Source: Umezawaea endophytica (GTDB lineage: Bacteria > Actinomycetota > Actinomycetes > Mycobacteriales > Pseudonocardiaceae). Taken from it: 64,000 nt of DNA. Below are positions 25,028-34,122 of the stretch, one piece after another. The notes beneath the pieces are model-generated. The model did no database searches. It was given only the letters and a program-made list of their open reading frames with translations, and had not been told where the DNA came from. The stretch spans positions 14,680-78,679 of the forward strand of contig NZ_JANYMP010000008.1 in assembly GCF_025061645.1 (NCBI RefSeq), in the 5' to 3' direction. A program made the translations under genes and the position numbers. The stretch's first letter is position 1. Every line of letters starts with the position of its first letter.

Positions 25028-26539
25028 TCACGCCGAGCGGCTGACCTGCGAGTCGTCGGCCACCACGACCTGGTGGTCGGTGCGTGGCGAGGGCAGCGGC
25101 ACCGGGAGGCGGGTCGCGGCGGAGCCGATGTCCAGGCCCGCCACCTGCACCTGGTTGCGGCCGTTCTCCTTCGCCACGTACAGCGCGGCGTCGGCGCTGT
25201 GCTGGGCGAGCGCCAGGCTGTCGCCGTTGTCCGGCACGACCGCGACGCCGATCGACGCCGAGATCGACCGCACGTCCGGGCCGTCCTCGTCGCCCGGCGG
25301 CAGCGCCCGGCCGCGCAGGGTCACGGTGTTGCGGTGTTTGTCCGTGGTGGACACCGTCGCCTCGGCGATGGCCTCGCGGATGCGCTCCGCGATGGACACC
25401 CCCTGCGCGAGCCCTGTGTCGGCCAGCACGACGACGAACTCCTCGCCGCCATCACGTCCGGCCACGTCGCCCGGTCGGAGCTTCTCGCGCAGGATGCGGC
25501 CCACTTCCGCGAGCACGGCGTTGCCCGCCGGGTGCCCCCAGGTGTCGTTGATCCGCTTGAAGAAGTCGAGGTCGATCGCCAGCACGGTCACGGGCTGACC
25601 GTCGTGCCTGGACCGTTCGGCGAGCCGGTTCGCGTACTCGGCGAGGCCGTTGGTGTTGAGCAGGCCCGTCCGGTAGTCGGTGTGGGCGTCCTCGGCGAGC
25701 TGCTGGTGCAGTTGTTCCTGCTCGCTCAGCAGCCGTTCCAGGTGGGCCCGCCGTTCTGCGGCGTTGTTCAGCAGGGCGTTGACCAGGATTACCGGGGCGA
25801 CCAGCAACAGCGGACCGACCCAGTGCGATGTGATCAGCATGCCCAGCATCGCGCCCGCGCCCAAGGTGGTGACCTCGAGCATGTTGTCGGCCTTGGAACC
25901 GAGGAACTCGACCAGCCTGGTGTGCGGGGTGACGATCTTCAACGCGACCGCGATCGTGGCGACCTGGGCGAACCAGTTCAGCGCGGCGGCCAGCGCGAGC
26001 ACCAGCACCAGGCCGAGGTCGGTCGGGATGTTGCCGGTGGCGGCGAGCGAGAAGCCGGAGAGGTGCACCACGGCCCACGCGAGCATGGTGCTGCCCAGGA
26101 TGCTGGTGGAGCTGAAGACGAACCGGTACGGCCTGCGGCGGGCGATGGGCTGGATGAGGATCCTCATCCAGAGCGTCACGATGACCGCCAGCCCGCCGGG
26201 GAGCGCGATGGCCGCGGCGAAGGTCCACACGGACGTGAGGTCGATGTGCGGGCCGGACGACTCGTCGCGGCGCGACTCCTCGGCGCGCCGGACCATCGTC
26301 AGGTGGACCGTGATCGCCAGGGTGATCGTGCCGAACCGGAGCCACTCCGTTGACGAGACGGAACCGATCGTGCCGAACAGCGACGTGAGCAACCAGATGG
26401 CCGCTCCGGCGACGGCCGCCTCGGCGACCAGGAAGAACGCCAGTGCCGCCGGGCGCAGGCTCCACAGCTCCCAGTTCCGGATTGGTACCCAACGGGTTGC
26501 CCTGGGAGGCTTGTCGTCAGTCAAACTGTTCTTCACCAC
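25028..26539 (-). CDS. Membrane-bound diguanylate cyclase (GGDEF)
   Basis: This 503-aa protein has an N-terminal half with six to eight hydrophobic helices (about residues 30-245), a coiled-coil-like linker rich in Gln/Glu, then a GGDEF domain. The active-site loop is RDGGEEF (GGEEF), compatible with cyclase activity making c-di-GMP. LFKRIND/GHPAGN segments of the family are present. An RxxD inhibitory site cannot be assigned with confidence. The start is GTG 26539. Its signal is unknown. Confidence 0.85.
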   Translation of the reverse strand: MVKNSLTDDKPPRATRWVPIRNWELWSLRPAALAFFLVAEAAVAGAAIWLLTSLFGTIGSVSSTEWLRFGTITLAITVHLTMVRRAEESRRDESSGPHIDLTSVWTFAAAIALPGGLAVIVTLWMRILIQPIARRRPYRFVFSSTSILGSTMLAWAVVHLSGFSLAATGNIPTDLGLVLVLALAAALNWFAQVATIAVALKIVTPHTRLVEFLGSKADNMLEVTTLGAGAMLGMLITSHWVGPLLLVAPVILVNALLNNAAERRAHLERLLSEQEQLHQQLAEDAHTDYRTGLLNTNGLAEYANRLAERSRHDGQPVTVLAIDLDFFKRINDTWGHPAGNAVLAEVGRILREKLRPGDVAGRDGGEEFVVVLADTGLAQGVSIAERIREAIAEATVSTTDKHRNTVTLRGRALPPGDEDGPDVRSISASIGVAVVPDNGDSLALAQHSADAALYVAKENGRNQVQVAGLDIGSAATRLPVPLPSPRTDHQVVVADDSQVSRSA

Positions 26540-26641
26540 GTTCCACCAACCTCACGACGGTGTCCGCACACCGTGGTGCCGTTGGGGTACCCGCTACTTG
26601 CACCAGTCGCTGCTCGACGGCCATGCGAAGGAGGGTTTGCC

Positions 26642-26662
26642 ATGCGCAACCGCGACATGTGA
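26642..26662 (+). CDS. Mini-ORF MRNRDM
   Basis: ATG plus five codons and TGA encode MRNRDM. A strong AAGGAGGG lies 8 bp upstream. A second mini-ORF with the same NRDM end follows 80 nt later. It is on the plus strand between two minus-strand genes, so it is not an obvious leader of a known gene. Translation is inferred only. Confidence 0.4.
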   Translation: MRNRDM

Positions 26663-26742
26663 GCTCCCCCTCCCTTCACTTCGGGGCCGAATTCTCACCG
26701 TACGCAACCGAATCCTCGCTGGACGCGCACGAAAGGTCCGTC

Positions 26743-26766
26743 ATGATTGACAATCGCGATATGTGA
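26743..26766 (+). CDS. Mini-ORF MIDNRDM
   Basis: ATG plus six codons and TGA encode MIDNRDM, with GAAAGG upstream. The last four residues equal those of the first mini-ORF while the codons differ (CGC GAC versus CGC GAT, AAC versus AAT). It ends 10 bp before the stop of the antisense MFS gene. Confidence 0.4.
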   Translation: MIDNRDM

Positions 26767-26776
26767 TGAGTCCGTT

Positions 26777-28012
26777 TCAGCTCACCACCACCTTCTGGTC
26801 GCCGCGCACCCGCGCTCGGCGCCAGGACACCGCGGCCTGGGCTGCGAGAAGCAGGCCGATGCCTCCCGCGCCCGCGATGGTCGCGGTGATGGAGCCCACA
26901 GCGTGGGCGACCACGCCTGCCAGCGCCATGCCACCGCCCTGGCTCGACCGCAGGGCGGCCCTGCCGATGCCGTACGCCCTGCCGCGGTACGCGTCGGGCA
27001 GCATCCTCATCCAGGCCGACCGCGCGGGCGTGTGGTACGCGCCCGCCATGCCCGCGATGACGAGGAGCGCGATCGTCCAGGTCAGGTTCGGGTCGAGCGC
27101 GAACAGGACCAGGGGTGCCAACGACAGGATAGCGAGCGGTCCGATCAGCCGCTCGCGTTTGGCGGGTTCCCGAACCCAGCGGAACAGCACGGCCACGCCC
27201 AGCACGTTCGCCGCGGGCTCGATCGCCAGGATGAGGCCGACGGCCCACACGGCGTCGAGGCTGGCGGCCAGCGGCACGGCCAGACCCTCCGGCACCATGG
27301 CGAGACCGGCGAGCAGGCGCATGCCCATGAGGCTGCGCAGCCGCGGCTCCGTGACGAGGAGCGTGAACACGCCCTGGCGGGGCGGTTCGCCCGAGGTGTC
27401 GACCCTGCGGTGCCGTCGCGGGTCGGCGGCGGGCCGGTGCTTCACCGACGTGTGGACCAGGATCGCGACGAGGACGAACGTGACGGCGTCGATCGCCAGC
27501 GCGACGCTCGGGCTGGCGGCGGTGACGATGAACCCCGCGGCGGCGAGCCCGGCCATCTGCGCCACGTCGACCGAGGTGCCGAACAGCGCGACCCCGTCGT
27601 CGTAGCGCTTGTCCGGCAGCACCGACGGCAGGCTCGCCTCCTGGGCGGCGAGGAACGGCGAGGCCGCGAACTGCACGGCCACCAGCAGGGCGATCATCAG
27701 CCAGAGCGGCGTGCCCGGCACCGCCATCACCCCGACGATCCCGGCCTGGAGCCAGGCGCAGATGATCATCACGGTGCGGCGGGGGAAGCGGTCGGCGAGC
27801 CAGCCGAGCAGCGGGCCCGCGATCAGCGGCGGGAAGAGCGTCAGCGACCACGTGAGCGCGGTCCAGAGGGGGGACCCGGTCCGTTCGAACACCAGGAGTG
27901 ACAGGGCGACGGCGGCGAGCTGGTCACCCGCGGTGGACACCGTCGAGCCGATCCACAGGCCGCGGAACTCGCGGTCGCTCACGAGCGCGCGCAACGTCCC
28001 CTGGGAGGTCAC
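26777..28012 (-). CDS. MFS transporter
   Basis: This 411-aa protein has twelve predicted helices and the MFS loop GWLADRFPRRTVM between helices 2 and 3. It resembles the enterobactin/macrolide-exporter-like MFS group common in actinobacteria; the substrate is unknown. It starts at GTG 28012. Two NRDM mini-ORFs lie on the opposite strand just beyond its stop. Confidence 0.85.
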   Translation of the reverse strand: MTSQGTLRALVSDREFRGLWIGSTVSTAGDQLAAVALSLLVFERTGSPLWTALTWSLTLFPPLIAGPLLGWLADRFPRRTVMIICAWLQAGIVGVMAVPGTPLWLMIALLVAVQFAASPFLAAQEASLPSVLPDKRYDDGVALFGTSVDVAQMAGLAAAGFIVTAASPSVALAIDAVTFVLVAILVHTSVKHRPAADPRRHRRVDTSGEPPRQGVFTLLVTEPRLRSLMGMRLLAGLAMVPEGLAVPLAASLDAVWAVGLILAIEPAANVLGVAVLFRWVREPAKRERLIGPLAILSLAPLVLFALDPNLTWTIALLVIAGMAGAYHTPARSAWMRMLPDAYRGRAYGIGRAALRSSQGGGMALAGVVAHAVGSITATIAGAGGIGLLLAAQAAVSWRRARVRGDQKVVVS

Positions 28013-28350
28013 AACCCCTCCAGGTCGTTCGGCCCCGAAGAGCGAGTCACGTTACCCCCACCCGAAGTAACCTATTTCTCCGTTAGACGGTAGAAGCTGC
28101 CGGTAGTGCAATCTCTGTCCTACCACAGTGTGTACCTGAACGGAGTAGGTCGGTTACATAAAGTAGTTATGATACGAATTTAGCCCTGGTTATTATTGAC
28201 AGTTGACCGTCGCCGTGATGTGGTGAAGCCATCCGTGATTACGCTCTGTCGAAGTCCCCATGGCGCGCGTCTGTCGTGTTGCGCCGAGTGGGCCAGTTCG
28301 GTACCTGCTTATCGCCCAATGTACCGGGCGGTACCGTTATTCGCCTGACA
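28013..28350. other. AT-richer intergenic region without a recognisable gene
   Basis: This gap between MFS and MBOAT (both minus strand) contains the window's most AT-rich run, around 28140-28200, including CATAAAGTAGTTATG (5-5-5 inverted repeat, 28157-28171) and TTGACA (28196-28201). GTTAC/GTAAC arms lie near 28050-28075. No ORF with convincing codon use is seen; promoters for MFS are expected here. Confidence 0.5.
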
Positions 28351-29787
28351 TCAGAACTGGTAGTAGAGGAACGGGCTGAAGGTCCCTCCCGCGACCAGGA
28401 TTGCCGCGTAGGCCAGGCCAACCGTCATCAGCGAGACGCGGGCGACGGTGGCGATCTTGTCCCTTGAGGACTCCAGATACGGGCCGCTCACCGGGGATGT
28501 GGGCAATACGACAATGACCAGCGCGACCACAAGGATCACGAGTCGCTGATTCGTTGTGGCGACGCTCACAGCTTCGGATACGCCGGAGAAATCCGGCAGC
28601 AGCAGATGACCCAGCATCACGAACGCGGAGCCGAGGTCGGCCGACCGGAAGAACACCCAGCCGACGACCACGAGCAACATCGTCAATGCCCGCCTGCCGA
28701 TGCGGGCATTTTTCGACGCGGGTGTGGAATCCCATCCAAAACCGCGTTCTATAACCAGCAGCGCCCCGTGGAACAAACCCCACACGAGGAACGTCCAGTT
28801 CGCCCCGTGCCAAAAACCGGTGAGCACGAACACGATCCCGAGGTTCCGGTACGTCTTCGCCACACCGTGCCTGTTGCCGCCCAACGGGATGTACACGTAG
28901 TCGCGGAACCACCGGGAAAGCGACATGTGCCAACGCCGCCAGAACTCGGTGACCGTGACGGAGGAGTAGGGGCGGGCGAAGTTCTCCGGGAGGCGGAAGC
29001 CGAGCATCCTACCGAGGCCGATGGCCATGTCGGAGTAGCCGGAGAAGTCGAAGTACAACTGCAAGGTGTAGCCGACGGCCCCCAACCAGGCGATGCCGAA
29101 GGTCATCTCGTCGGACGGGGTGGCGAAGCAGGCGTCGACCATCGGGGCCAGGGAGTCCGCGATGATCACTTTCTTGCAGAGGCCCAGCGCGAACCTGGGG
29201 AAGCCCGCCGCGATGTCGTCCAGGCGGTGGGTGCGGTGCTGGGGGAGCTGGTCGGAGATCTCCCGGAAGCGGACGATCGGGCCCGCCACGAGCTGCGGGA
29301 ACATCGCGATGTAGGTGATGAAGGAGACGGGGTCCTTCAGCGCCTTGCGCTCGCCGCGGTAGATGTCCACCACGTAGGAGATGTGGTGGAAGGTGTAGAA
29401 GGAGATGCCGATGGGGAGGGCCAGGTGGACCACCGGGAAGTCGCCCCCCAAGGCGGTGGCGATGGTCTCCAGTTGTTCGGTGGCGAAGCCCAGGTACTTC
29501 CAGACGACCAGGATGCCCAGGTTGAAGGTGATGACGGCCAGGAGGATCTTGCGCCTGGTTCCGGGGGCCTGCTTGGGGTCCTGGTGGGGTTCGAGGCGGG
29601 GGCCTGCGAGGTAGTTGACGAGCATGCAGGTGAGGAGGAGGACGGTCGTGCCGCCTGCTCCGCTGGCGTAGAAGAGGAGGCTGGCCACCGCTACCACGCC
29701 GTTGCGCCAGGTCCTGGGTGTGGTGAGTAGTGCCGCTAGGAGTAGCGGCATGAAGAACCACAGGAAGAGGGGGCTGGCGAATGACAT
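28351..29787 (-). CDS. MBOAT-family O-acyltransferase (AlgI/DltB-like)
   Basis: This 478-aa membrane protein has about ten to twelve helices. It shows the MBOAT elements FDFSGYSDMAIGLGRMLG, FWRRWHMSLSRWFRDYVYIPLGG and the invariant His in TGFWHGANWTFLVWG. Such enzymes transfer acyl groups across the membrane to polysaccharides or teichoic acids. The usual AlgJ/DltD/SGNH-type partner gene is not adjacent, so the acceptor is unknown. Its upstream region holds copy B of the palindromic element. Confidence 0.88.
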   Translation of the reverse strand: MSFASPLFLWFFMPLLLAALLTTPRTWRNGVVAVASLLFYASGAGGTTVLLLTCMLVNYLAGPRLEPHQDPKQAPGTRRKILLAVITFNLGILVVWKYLGFATEQLETIATALGGDFPVVHLALPIGISFYTFHHISYVVDIYRGERKALKDPVSFITYIAMFPQLVAGPIVRFREISDQLPQHRTHRLDDIAAGFPRFALGLCKKVIIADSLAPMVDACFATPSDEMTFGIAWLGAVGYTLQLYFDFSGYSDMAIGLGRMLGFRLPENFARPYSSVTVTEFWRRWHMSLSRWFRDYVYIPLGGNRHGVAKTYRNLGIVFVLTGFWHGANWTFLVWGLFHGALLVIERGFGWDSTPASKNARIGRRALTMLLVVVGWVFFRSADLGSAFVMLGHLLLPDFSGVSEAVSVATTNQRLVILVVALVIVVLPTSPVSGPYLESSRDKIATVARVSLMTVGLAYAAILVAGGTFSPFLYYQF

Positions 29788-29899
29788 CGCCGGGAACCCT
29801 AGCTGGCTCGGGTGGGTGGGTGTGCACGGTCCTGGGTGAATAGGGGTGCGTGCGGGTTCGCTGGGGGGTCGGGTTGGGTGCCGGGGGTGCGTTGGTGGG

Positions 29900-30018
29900 G
29901 TGGCCGATTTGACTTGGGGCCCCTAGATTTGCCCCTTGGTCGGACGAAAACGGCGGGGAGGTGAAGCCGCCGTCCGACTCGAGTTTAAGGGGCAAATCCC
30001 CCAAGTAAAATCGGCCAC
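29900..30018. repeat. 119-nt palindromic repeat element, copy B
   Basis: This is the reverse complement of the element at 12573-12691, with 5 differences in 119 positions. The differences cluster in the central part, while the outer arms are unchanged. About 16 bp beyond one end also match (GACGCCGCCTAC). It lies beyond the terminator of rlmB and upstream of MBOAT. The rest of 29788-30142 contains no gene. Confidence 0.85.
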
Positions 30019-30085
30019 GGTTGGGTAGGCGGCGTCGCGTTGAGAGGGTCGCGGGCTGTCTAGCAGGGAAAACGTGGAGATGGGG

Positions 30086-30117
30086 CCGGCCGGGTCCCTG
30101 GTGTGGGGCCCGGCCGG
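30086..30117 (-). terminator. Terminator hairpin after rlmB
   Basis: CCGGCCGGG (30086-30094) and CCCGGCCGG (30109-30117) form a 9-bp stem. Read on the minus strand, a TTTT run follows about a dozen bases later. It lies 26 bp past the rlmB stop. Confidence 0.65.
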
Positions 30118-30142
30118 TGTGAGTTAGCTCTGTGGGTGGCTG

Positions 30143-31114
30143 TTAGGCCTTTGCGGCTACGCGGCGGCGGCGGGCTACCTCGGCCAGTACCACGCCTGCT
30201 GCTACTGAGGCGTTGAGTGATTCGACGCCTGCTGCCATGGGGATGGAGACCGTTTGGTCGCAGGTTTCGCGTACCAGGCGGGAGAGGCCGCGGCCTTCTG
30301 AGCCGACCACTACCACCAAGGGGCCGGTGGCCAGTTCCAGGCCGTCCACGTCCACGTCGCCGTCGGCGTCCAGGCCGACGATCATGAAGCCCTCGTCCGC
30401 CCAGTCCCTGAGGGTGCGGGTGAGGTTGGTGGCCATGGCGATGGGGACCTTGGCCGCCGTGCCCGCGCTGGAGCGCCAGGCGACCGCGGTGATGCTCGCC
30501 GAGCGGCGTTGGGGGAGGAGTACTCCCTGTGCGCCGAAGGCGGCTGCCGAGCGGACGACCGCGCCCAGGTTGCGGGGGTCGGTCACGCCGTCCAGGGCTA
30601 CCAGCAGTGGCTGGTCGCGGGTCTGGCGGGTGAATTCGACCAGGTCGTCCGGGTGGGCGTAGCTGAACGGGGGGACCTGGAGGCCCAAGCCCTGGTGGAG
30701 GGCGCCGCCGGTGATGCGGTCCAGTTCGCCGCGCGTCACCTCCAGCACGGAGATGCCGCGGTCCGCCGCCAGCGAGACCGACTCGGCCACGCGGTCGTCG
30801 GAGTCGATGCCGATGGCCACGTACAGCGCTGTGGCGGGGATGCCCGCGCGCAGGCACTCGACCACCGGGTTGCGGCCCGCCACCGTTTCGGCCTGGCCCT
30901 CGTTCTTGCGGCGGGCCCTCGCCTTCTCGGTGTTGGCGGCCTTGGCGGCGTTCGTCGCCCGGCGGTACGCCGGGTGGTTCGGGCGCTCCACCGCCTTCGG
31001 GGTCGGGCCGCGACCTTGCAGGCCCTTGGACTTCTGCCCGCCGGAACCGACGACCGCACCCTTCTTCGTACCGGGGTTGCGCATCGCGCCCTTGCGCTTG
31101 GAGTTACCAGCCAC
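30143..31114 (-). CDS. rlmB: 23S rRNA 2'-O-methyltransferase RlmB (SpoU/TrmH family)
   Basis: This 323-aa SPOUT methyltransferase has a Lys/Arg/Gly-rich N-terminal extension (1-75), a substrate-binding domain starting [14 protein letters not shown], and SpoU motifs [28 protein letters not shown] and [15 protein letters not shown] that form the knotted SAM site. It probably methylates G2251 (E. coli numbering) of 23S rRNA. It starts at GTG 31114, 4 bp after cysS, so the two are co-transcribed. It is equivalent to Rv3579c. Confidence 0.9.
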   Translation of the reverse strand: MAGNSKRKGAMRNPGTKKGAVVGSGGQKSKGLQGRGPTPKAVERPNHPAYRRATNAAKAANTEKARARRKNEGQAETVAGRNPVVECLRAGIPATALYVAIGIDSDDRVAESVSLAADRGISVLEVTRGELDRITGGALHQGLGLQVPPFSYAHPDDLVEFTRQTRDQPLLVALDGVTDPRNLGAVVRSAAAFGAQGVLLPQRRSASITAVAWRSSAGTAAKVPIAMATNLTRTLRDWADEGFMIVGLDADGDVDVDGLELATGPLVVVVGSEGRGLSRLVRETCDQTVSIPMAAGVESLNASVAAGVVLAEVARRRRVAAKA

Positions 31115-31118
31115 GAGC

Positions 31119-32513
31119 TCAGTCGTCCCTCAATGTCCACTGCGAACCGTCGGGGTTGTCCTCGACGGCGATGCCTGCGGCCTTCAAGCGGTCGCGCAAC
31201 GCGTCCGCCTTGGCGAAGTCCCGATCCTTGCGGGCCCGCAGGCGTTCTTCCAAGACGTGCTCCACCAGCGCGACGAGCGCCTGGCGGGCACCGGTGTCCG
31301 TGCTCGTGGACTCGTTCCACTTGGGGGACAACGGGTCCAGGCCGAGCAGGTCGGCCATGCCGCGCACGCAGGCCGCTGCCTCGCGTGCCGCGGCGTCGTC
31401 ACCCGCGTCGAGCGCGGTGTTGCCCTCGCGGACCTTGTTGTGCAGCGAGCCGGTCGCCTGCGGGGTGCTCAGGTCGTCGTCCATCGCGGCGACGAACTCC
31501 GGGCAGAGGTCCTCGCCCAGCGGCACGACGCCCGTGCGCTGCGCGACGCGGCGCAGGAACGCCTCGATGCGGCGGTACGCCGACACCGACTCCTCCAGCG
31601 CGCCATCGGAGTACTCGATGGTCGACCGGTAGTGCGGCGTCACGAGGTAGTAGCGCAGTTCCGGCGCGCGCACCCGGTTCAGCATCTCCGGGATCGACAC
31701 CACGTTGCCGAGCGACTTCGACATCTTCTCGCCGCTCATGGTGACCCAGGCGTTGTGCATCCAGTACCGCGCGAAGCCGTCGCCGACCGCCCGCGACTGC
31801 GCCTGCTCGTTCTCGTGGTGCGGGAAGATCAGGTCGATTCCGCCGCCGTGGATGTCGAACTCGCTGCCGAGGTACTCCGTCGCCATCGCCGAGCACTCCA
31901 GGTGCCAGCCGGGACGGCCCGCGCCCCACGGCGTCGGCCACGACGGCTCGCCGGGCTTCGCGCCCTTCCACAGCGTGAAGTCGCGCGGGTCGCGCTTGCC
32001 GCGCACCTCGCCCTCGCCCTGGAACACCTCGTCCAGCTTCTGCCCGGACAGCGCCCCGTACTCGGGGAACGAGCGCACCGCGAAGTAGACGTCGCCGTCC
32101 GCCGCGTACGCGTGCCCCTTGTCGATGAGCCGGTGCATCAGGTCGACCATCTGCGTCACGTGGCCGGTCGCGCGCGGCGAGTACGACGGCGGCAGGCAGC
32201 CCAGCGCGTCGTACGCGTCCTCGAAGGCGCGCTCGTGCGTCAGCGCCCACTCCCACCACGGCCTGCCGTGCTCGGCGGCCTTGGCGAGGATCTTGTCGTC
32301 GATGTCCGTGACGTTGCGCACCAGCCGCACGTCCGCGCCGTCGCGCGCGAGCCAGCGGCGCAGCACGTCGAAGTTCAGCCCGCTGCGCACGTGGCCGATG
32401 TGGGGTACGCCCTGCACGGTCGCCCCACACACGTAGATCGACGCCGTACCGTTGACCAGCGGGTGGAACTCCCGCATGGACCGGGTCGCGGTGTCGTACA
32501 GGTGGAGGCTCAC
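31119..32513 (-). CDS. cysS: Cysteinyl-tRNA synthetase
   Basis: This 464-aa class I synthetase charges tRNA-Cys. Visible are the zinc Cys in YVCGATV, HIGH-type PHIGHVRSG, the HEN-type [10 protein letters not shown] metal-site region and KMSKS in [10 protein letters not shown], followed by the C-terminal anticodon domain (about 370-464). It starts at GTG. It is the gene upstream of rlmB, as in M. tuberculosis (Rv3580c). Confidence 0.95.
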   Translation of the reverse strand: MSLHLYDTATRSMREFHPLVNGTASIYVCGATVQGVPHIGHVRSGLNFDVLRRWLARDGADVRLVRNVTDIDDKILAKAAEHGRPWWEWALTHERAFEDAYDALGCLPPSYSPRATGHVTQMVDLMHRLIDKGHAYAADGDVYFAVRSFPEYGALSGQKLDEVFQGEGEVRGKRDPRDFTLWKGAKPGEPSWPTPWGAGRPGWHLECSAMATEYLGSEFDIHGGGIDLIFPHHENEQAQSRAVGDGFARYWMHNAWVTMSGEKMSKSLGNVVSIPEMLNRVRAPELRYYLVTPHYRSTIEYSDGALEESVSAYRRIEAFLRRVAQRTGVVPLGEDLCPEFVAAMDDDLSTPQATGSLHNKVREGNTALDAGDDAAAREAAACVRGMADLLGLDPLSPKWNESTSTDTGARQALVALVEHVLEERLRARKDRDFAKADALRDRLKAAGIAVEDNPDGSQWTLRDD

Positions 32514-32559
32514 ATCACGAATGGTACGGGCGAAGGCGTGAGCGGGGTGAATCGACCGC

Positions 32560-33207
32560 TCAAACGGGGATAATGCCGTGCTTCCGCAGCGAGTCGACCA
32601 GCGCGGTAGGCCGTTCGCCCGTCCGCAGCGGCTCCACGATCGCCACCTTGCTCCCCACCGCGGCCGCCCCGCCGTCGGCCTCCTCGCTGTCCCCGACCAT
32701 CAGCACCTCGGACGGGTCGACCCGCAGCCGCTCGCAGGCCAGCAGGAAGATCTTCGGATCCGGCTTGATCAGCCCCTCCTCGTAGGAGAGCACCACCTCG
32801 TCCACCAGGTGGCTCACCCCGAACCGGTCCAGGACGGCCCGGATGTTCCAGCCGGTGTTGCTCACCACGGCCACCCGCAACCCGGCCTCGGACACCGTCC
32901 GCAACGCCTCGAAGGTGTCCGGGTAGGTCTGCCAGAACGCGGCGCTCACCAACCGCTCGTAGAACGCCAGCGCGGCGCCCGGCTCGGTCAACCCGGCCGC
33001 CTGCAACGCGACCACGTGCACGTCCCGGTGCACGTCCGCGTCGAGGTCCCGCCGCAGCCAGAGCGCCTCGGTCTCCGGGTCCAAGCCCTCGGCCATGCCG
33101 ACCGGAGCGGTCAACGCCCGCATCAGGTCGCCGTGCTCCTCCAGGGCCTCGTGTTCGAGGCGGAAGAGCGTGCCGGAGAAGTCGAAGAGCACCGCGCGGA
33201 GGGCCAT
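32560..33207 (-). CDS. HAD-superfamily hydrolase with atypical motif I
   Basis: This 215-aa HAD protein with a helical cap has motif I DFSGTLF, motif II VVSNTG, Lys in [12 protein letters not shown] and motif [10 protein letters not shown]. Motif I keeps the nucleophile Asp but has Ser where phosphatases carry the general acid Asp (DxD). This may indicate a different substrate, a slower phosphatase or a non-phosphatase role. A TGGTCTGGACCA palindrome lies 16 bp upstream. It is not part of the mycobacterial cysS neighbourhood I know. Confidence 0.82.
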   Translation of the reverse strand: MALRAVLFDFSGTLFRLEHEALEEHGDLMRALTAPVGMAEGLDPETEALWLRRDLDADVHRDVHVVALQAAGLTEPGAALAFYERLVSAAFWQTYPDTFEALRTVSEAGLRVAVVSNTGWNIRAVLDRFGVSHLVDEVVLSYEEGLIKPDPKIFLLACERLRVDPSEVLMVGDSEEADGGAAAVGSKVAIVEPLRTGERPTALVDSLRKHGIIPV

Positions 33208-33221
33208 GCGCTCAACCTATG

Positions 33222-33235
33222 TTGGTCTGGACCAG
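33222..33235. promoter_or_regulatory. DasR (dre)-like palindrome before the HAD gene
   Basis: TTGGTCTGGACCAG contains TGGTCTGGACCA, matching the DasR core TGGTCTAGACCA at 11 of 12. It lies 15-28 bp from the start codon and would overlap the promoter of a probably short-leadered or leaderless mRNA. Confidence 0.4.
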
Positions 33236-33271
33236 TTAGGGGAGTGATTCTGGCCGCTTCGGCGCGAACGC

Positions 33272-33661
33272 CTACGCGACGTGGCCGGTGACCTTCGTCG
33301 GGGTCAGGCGGAGGACGACCCGGACGTGACCCTCTGGAGCGGGTTCGTGGTCCTGGCCGGTGTACTTCCGGGCCAGCAGGTGGCCGACGACCAAGCCCTC
33401 GTCCTCGGTGATGGTGACGGTGCCGCGGATCTCCGCGTACTGCTCCGGATCGGCCAGCGAGAAGACGCTGACGCTCGCCCTGGGGTCGCGGCGGAGGTTC
33501 AGCTCCTTGCGGCGGTCGCGGAGCGTCGAGAACAGCAGGTCGTCGCCGTCGCGGGCCACCCAGAGGACGGACGACTGGGGGCTGCCGTCGGGGTTGGTGG
33601 TGCAGAGGACGGCGTAGTTCTTGGCGTCCAGGAGGGCTTGGACGGCGGCGTTGAGGATCAC
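33272..33661 (-). CDS. PPOX-class (F420/FMN) oxidoreductase
   Basis: This 129-aa split-barrel protein has features of the pyridoxamine 5'-phosphate oxidase-like superfamily: [19 protein letters not shown] at the N-terminus and [17 protein letters not shown] in the middle. Actinobacterial members of this size often use F420. The substrate is unknown. GTG 33661 overlaps the ispF stop by 4 nt (GTGA), so it is coupled to the isoprenoid genes. Confidence 0.8.
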   Translation of the reverse strand: MILNAAVQALLDAKNYAVLCTTNPDGSPQSSVLWVARDGDDLLFSTLRDRRKELNLRRDPRASVSVFSLADPEQYAEIRGTVTITEDEGLVVGHLLARKYTGQDHEPAPEGHVRVVLRLTPTKVTGHVA

Positions 33662-34122
33662 GCGACCACCAGCAGCGCGGTCGCGATGGCGGCGATGCCC
33701 TCGCCGCGGCCGGTGAGGCCCAGGCCGTCCGTGGTGGTGCCGGAGACGGAGACGGGGCCGCCGACGGCGTCCGAGAGGGTCTGCTCGGCTTCGGAGCGGC
33801 GCTTGCCGATCTTCGGGTTGTTGCCGATGACCTGCACGGCGGCGTTGCCGACGCGGAAACCGGCCTCCTCGACCAGCCTGCGGACCTCCTTGAGGAGCGT
33901 CACACCGCGCGCGCCGGACCAGCGGGGGTCGCTGGTGCCGAACACGGCACCGAGGTCGCCGAGGCCCGCGGCGGACAGCAGCGCGTCGCACAGGGCGTGC
34001 GCGGCGACGTCGCCGTCCGAGTGGCCCTCGCAGCCGTCGACGCCCTCCCACAGCAGCCCGGCGACCCAGCAGTCGCGGCCCGCCTCGACCGGGTGCACGT
34101 CGGTGCCGATGCCGACCCTCAA
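33658..34122 (-). CDS. ispF: 2-C-methyl-D-erythritol 2,4-cyclodiphosphate synthase
   Basis: This 154-aa MEP-pathway enzyme has metal ligands in GTDVHP (Asp8, His10) and [12 protein letters not shown], and the [10 protein letters not shown] and GRGEGIAA end. It cyclises CDP-ME-2-phosphate to MEcPP. The start is TTG, overlapping the ispD stop in TTGA; the protein would otherwise lack the GTDVH region. It lies between ispD and a PPOX gene. Confidence 0.93.
   Translation of the reverse strand: MRVGIGTDVHPVEAGRDCWVAGLLWEGVDGCEGHSDGDVAAHALCDALLSAAGLGDLGAVFGTSDPRWSGARGVTLLKEVRRLVEEAGFRVGNAAVQVIGNNPKIGKRRSEAEQTLSDAVGGPVSVSGTTTDGLGLTGRGEGIAAIATALLVVA

Noticed and set aside
28276-28467. 63-aa plus-strand frame in the AT-richer gap
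   Set aside because: No RBS, and the second half is antisense to the MBOAT gene.
12573-30018. Composite transposon bounded by the two 119-nt copies
   Set aside because: The 17-kb interior contains core genes (carbonic anhydrase, Rv3587c-like) and no transposase; no target duplications are visible at the outer ends.
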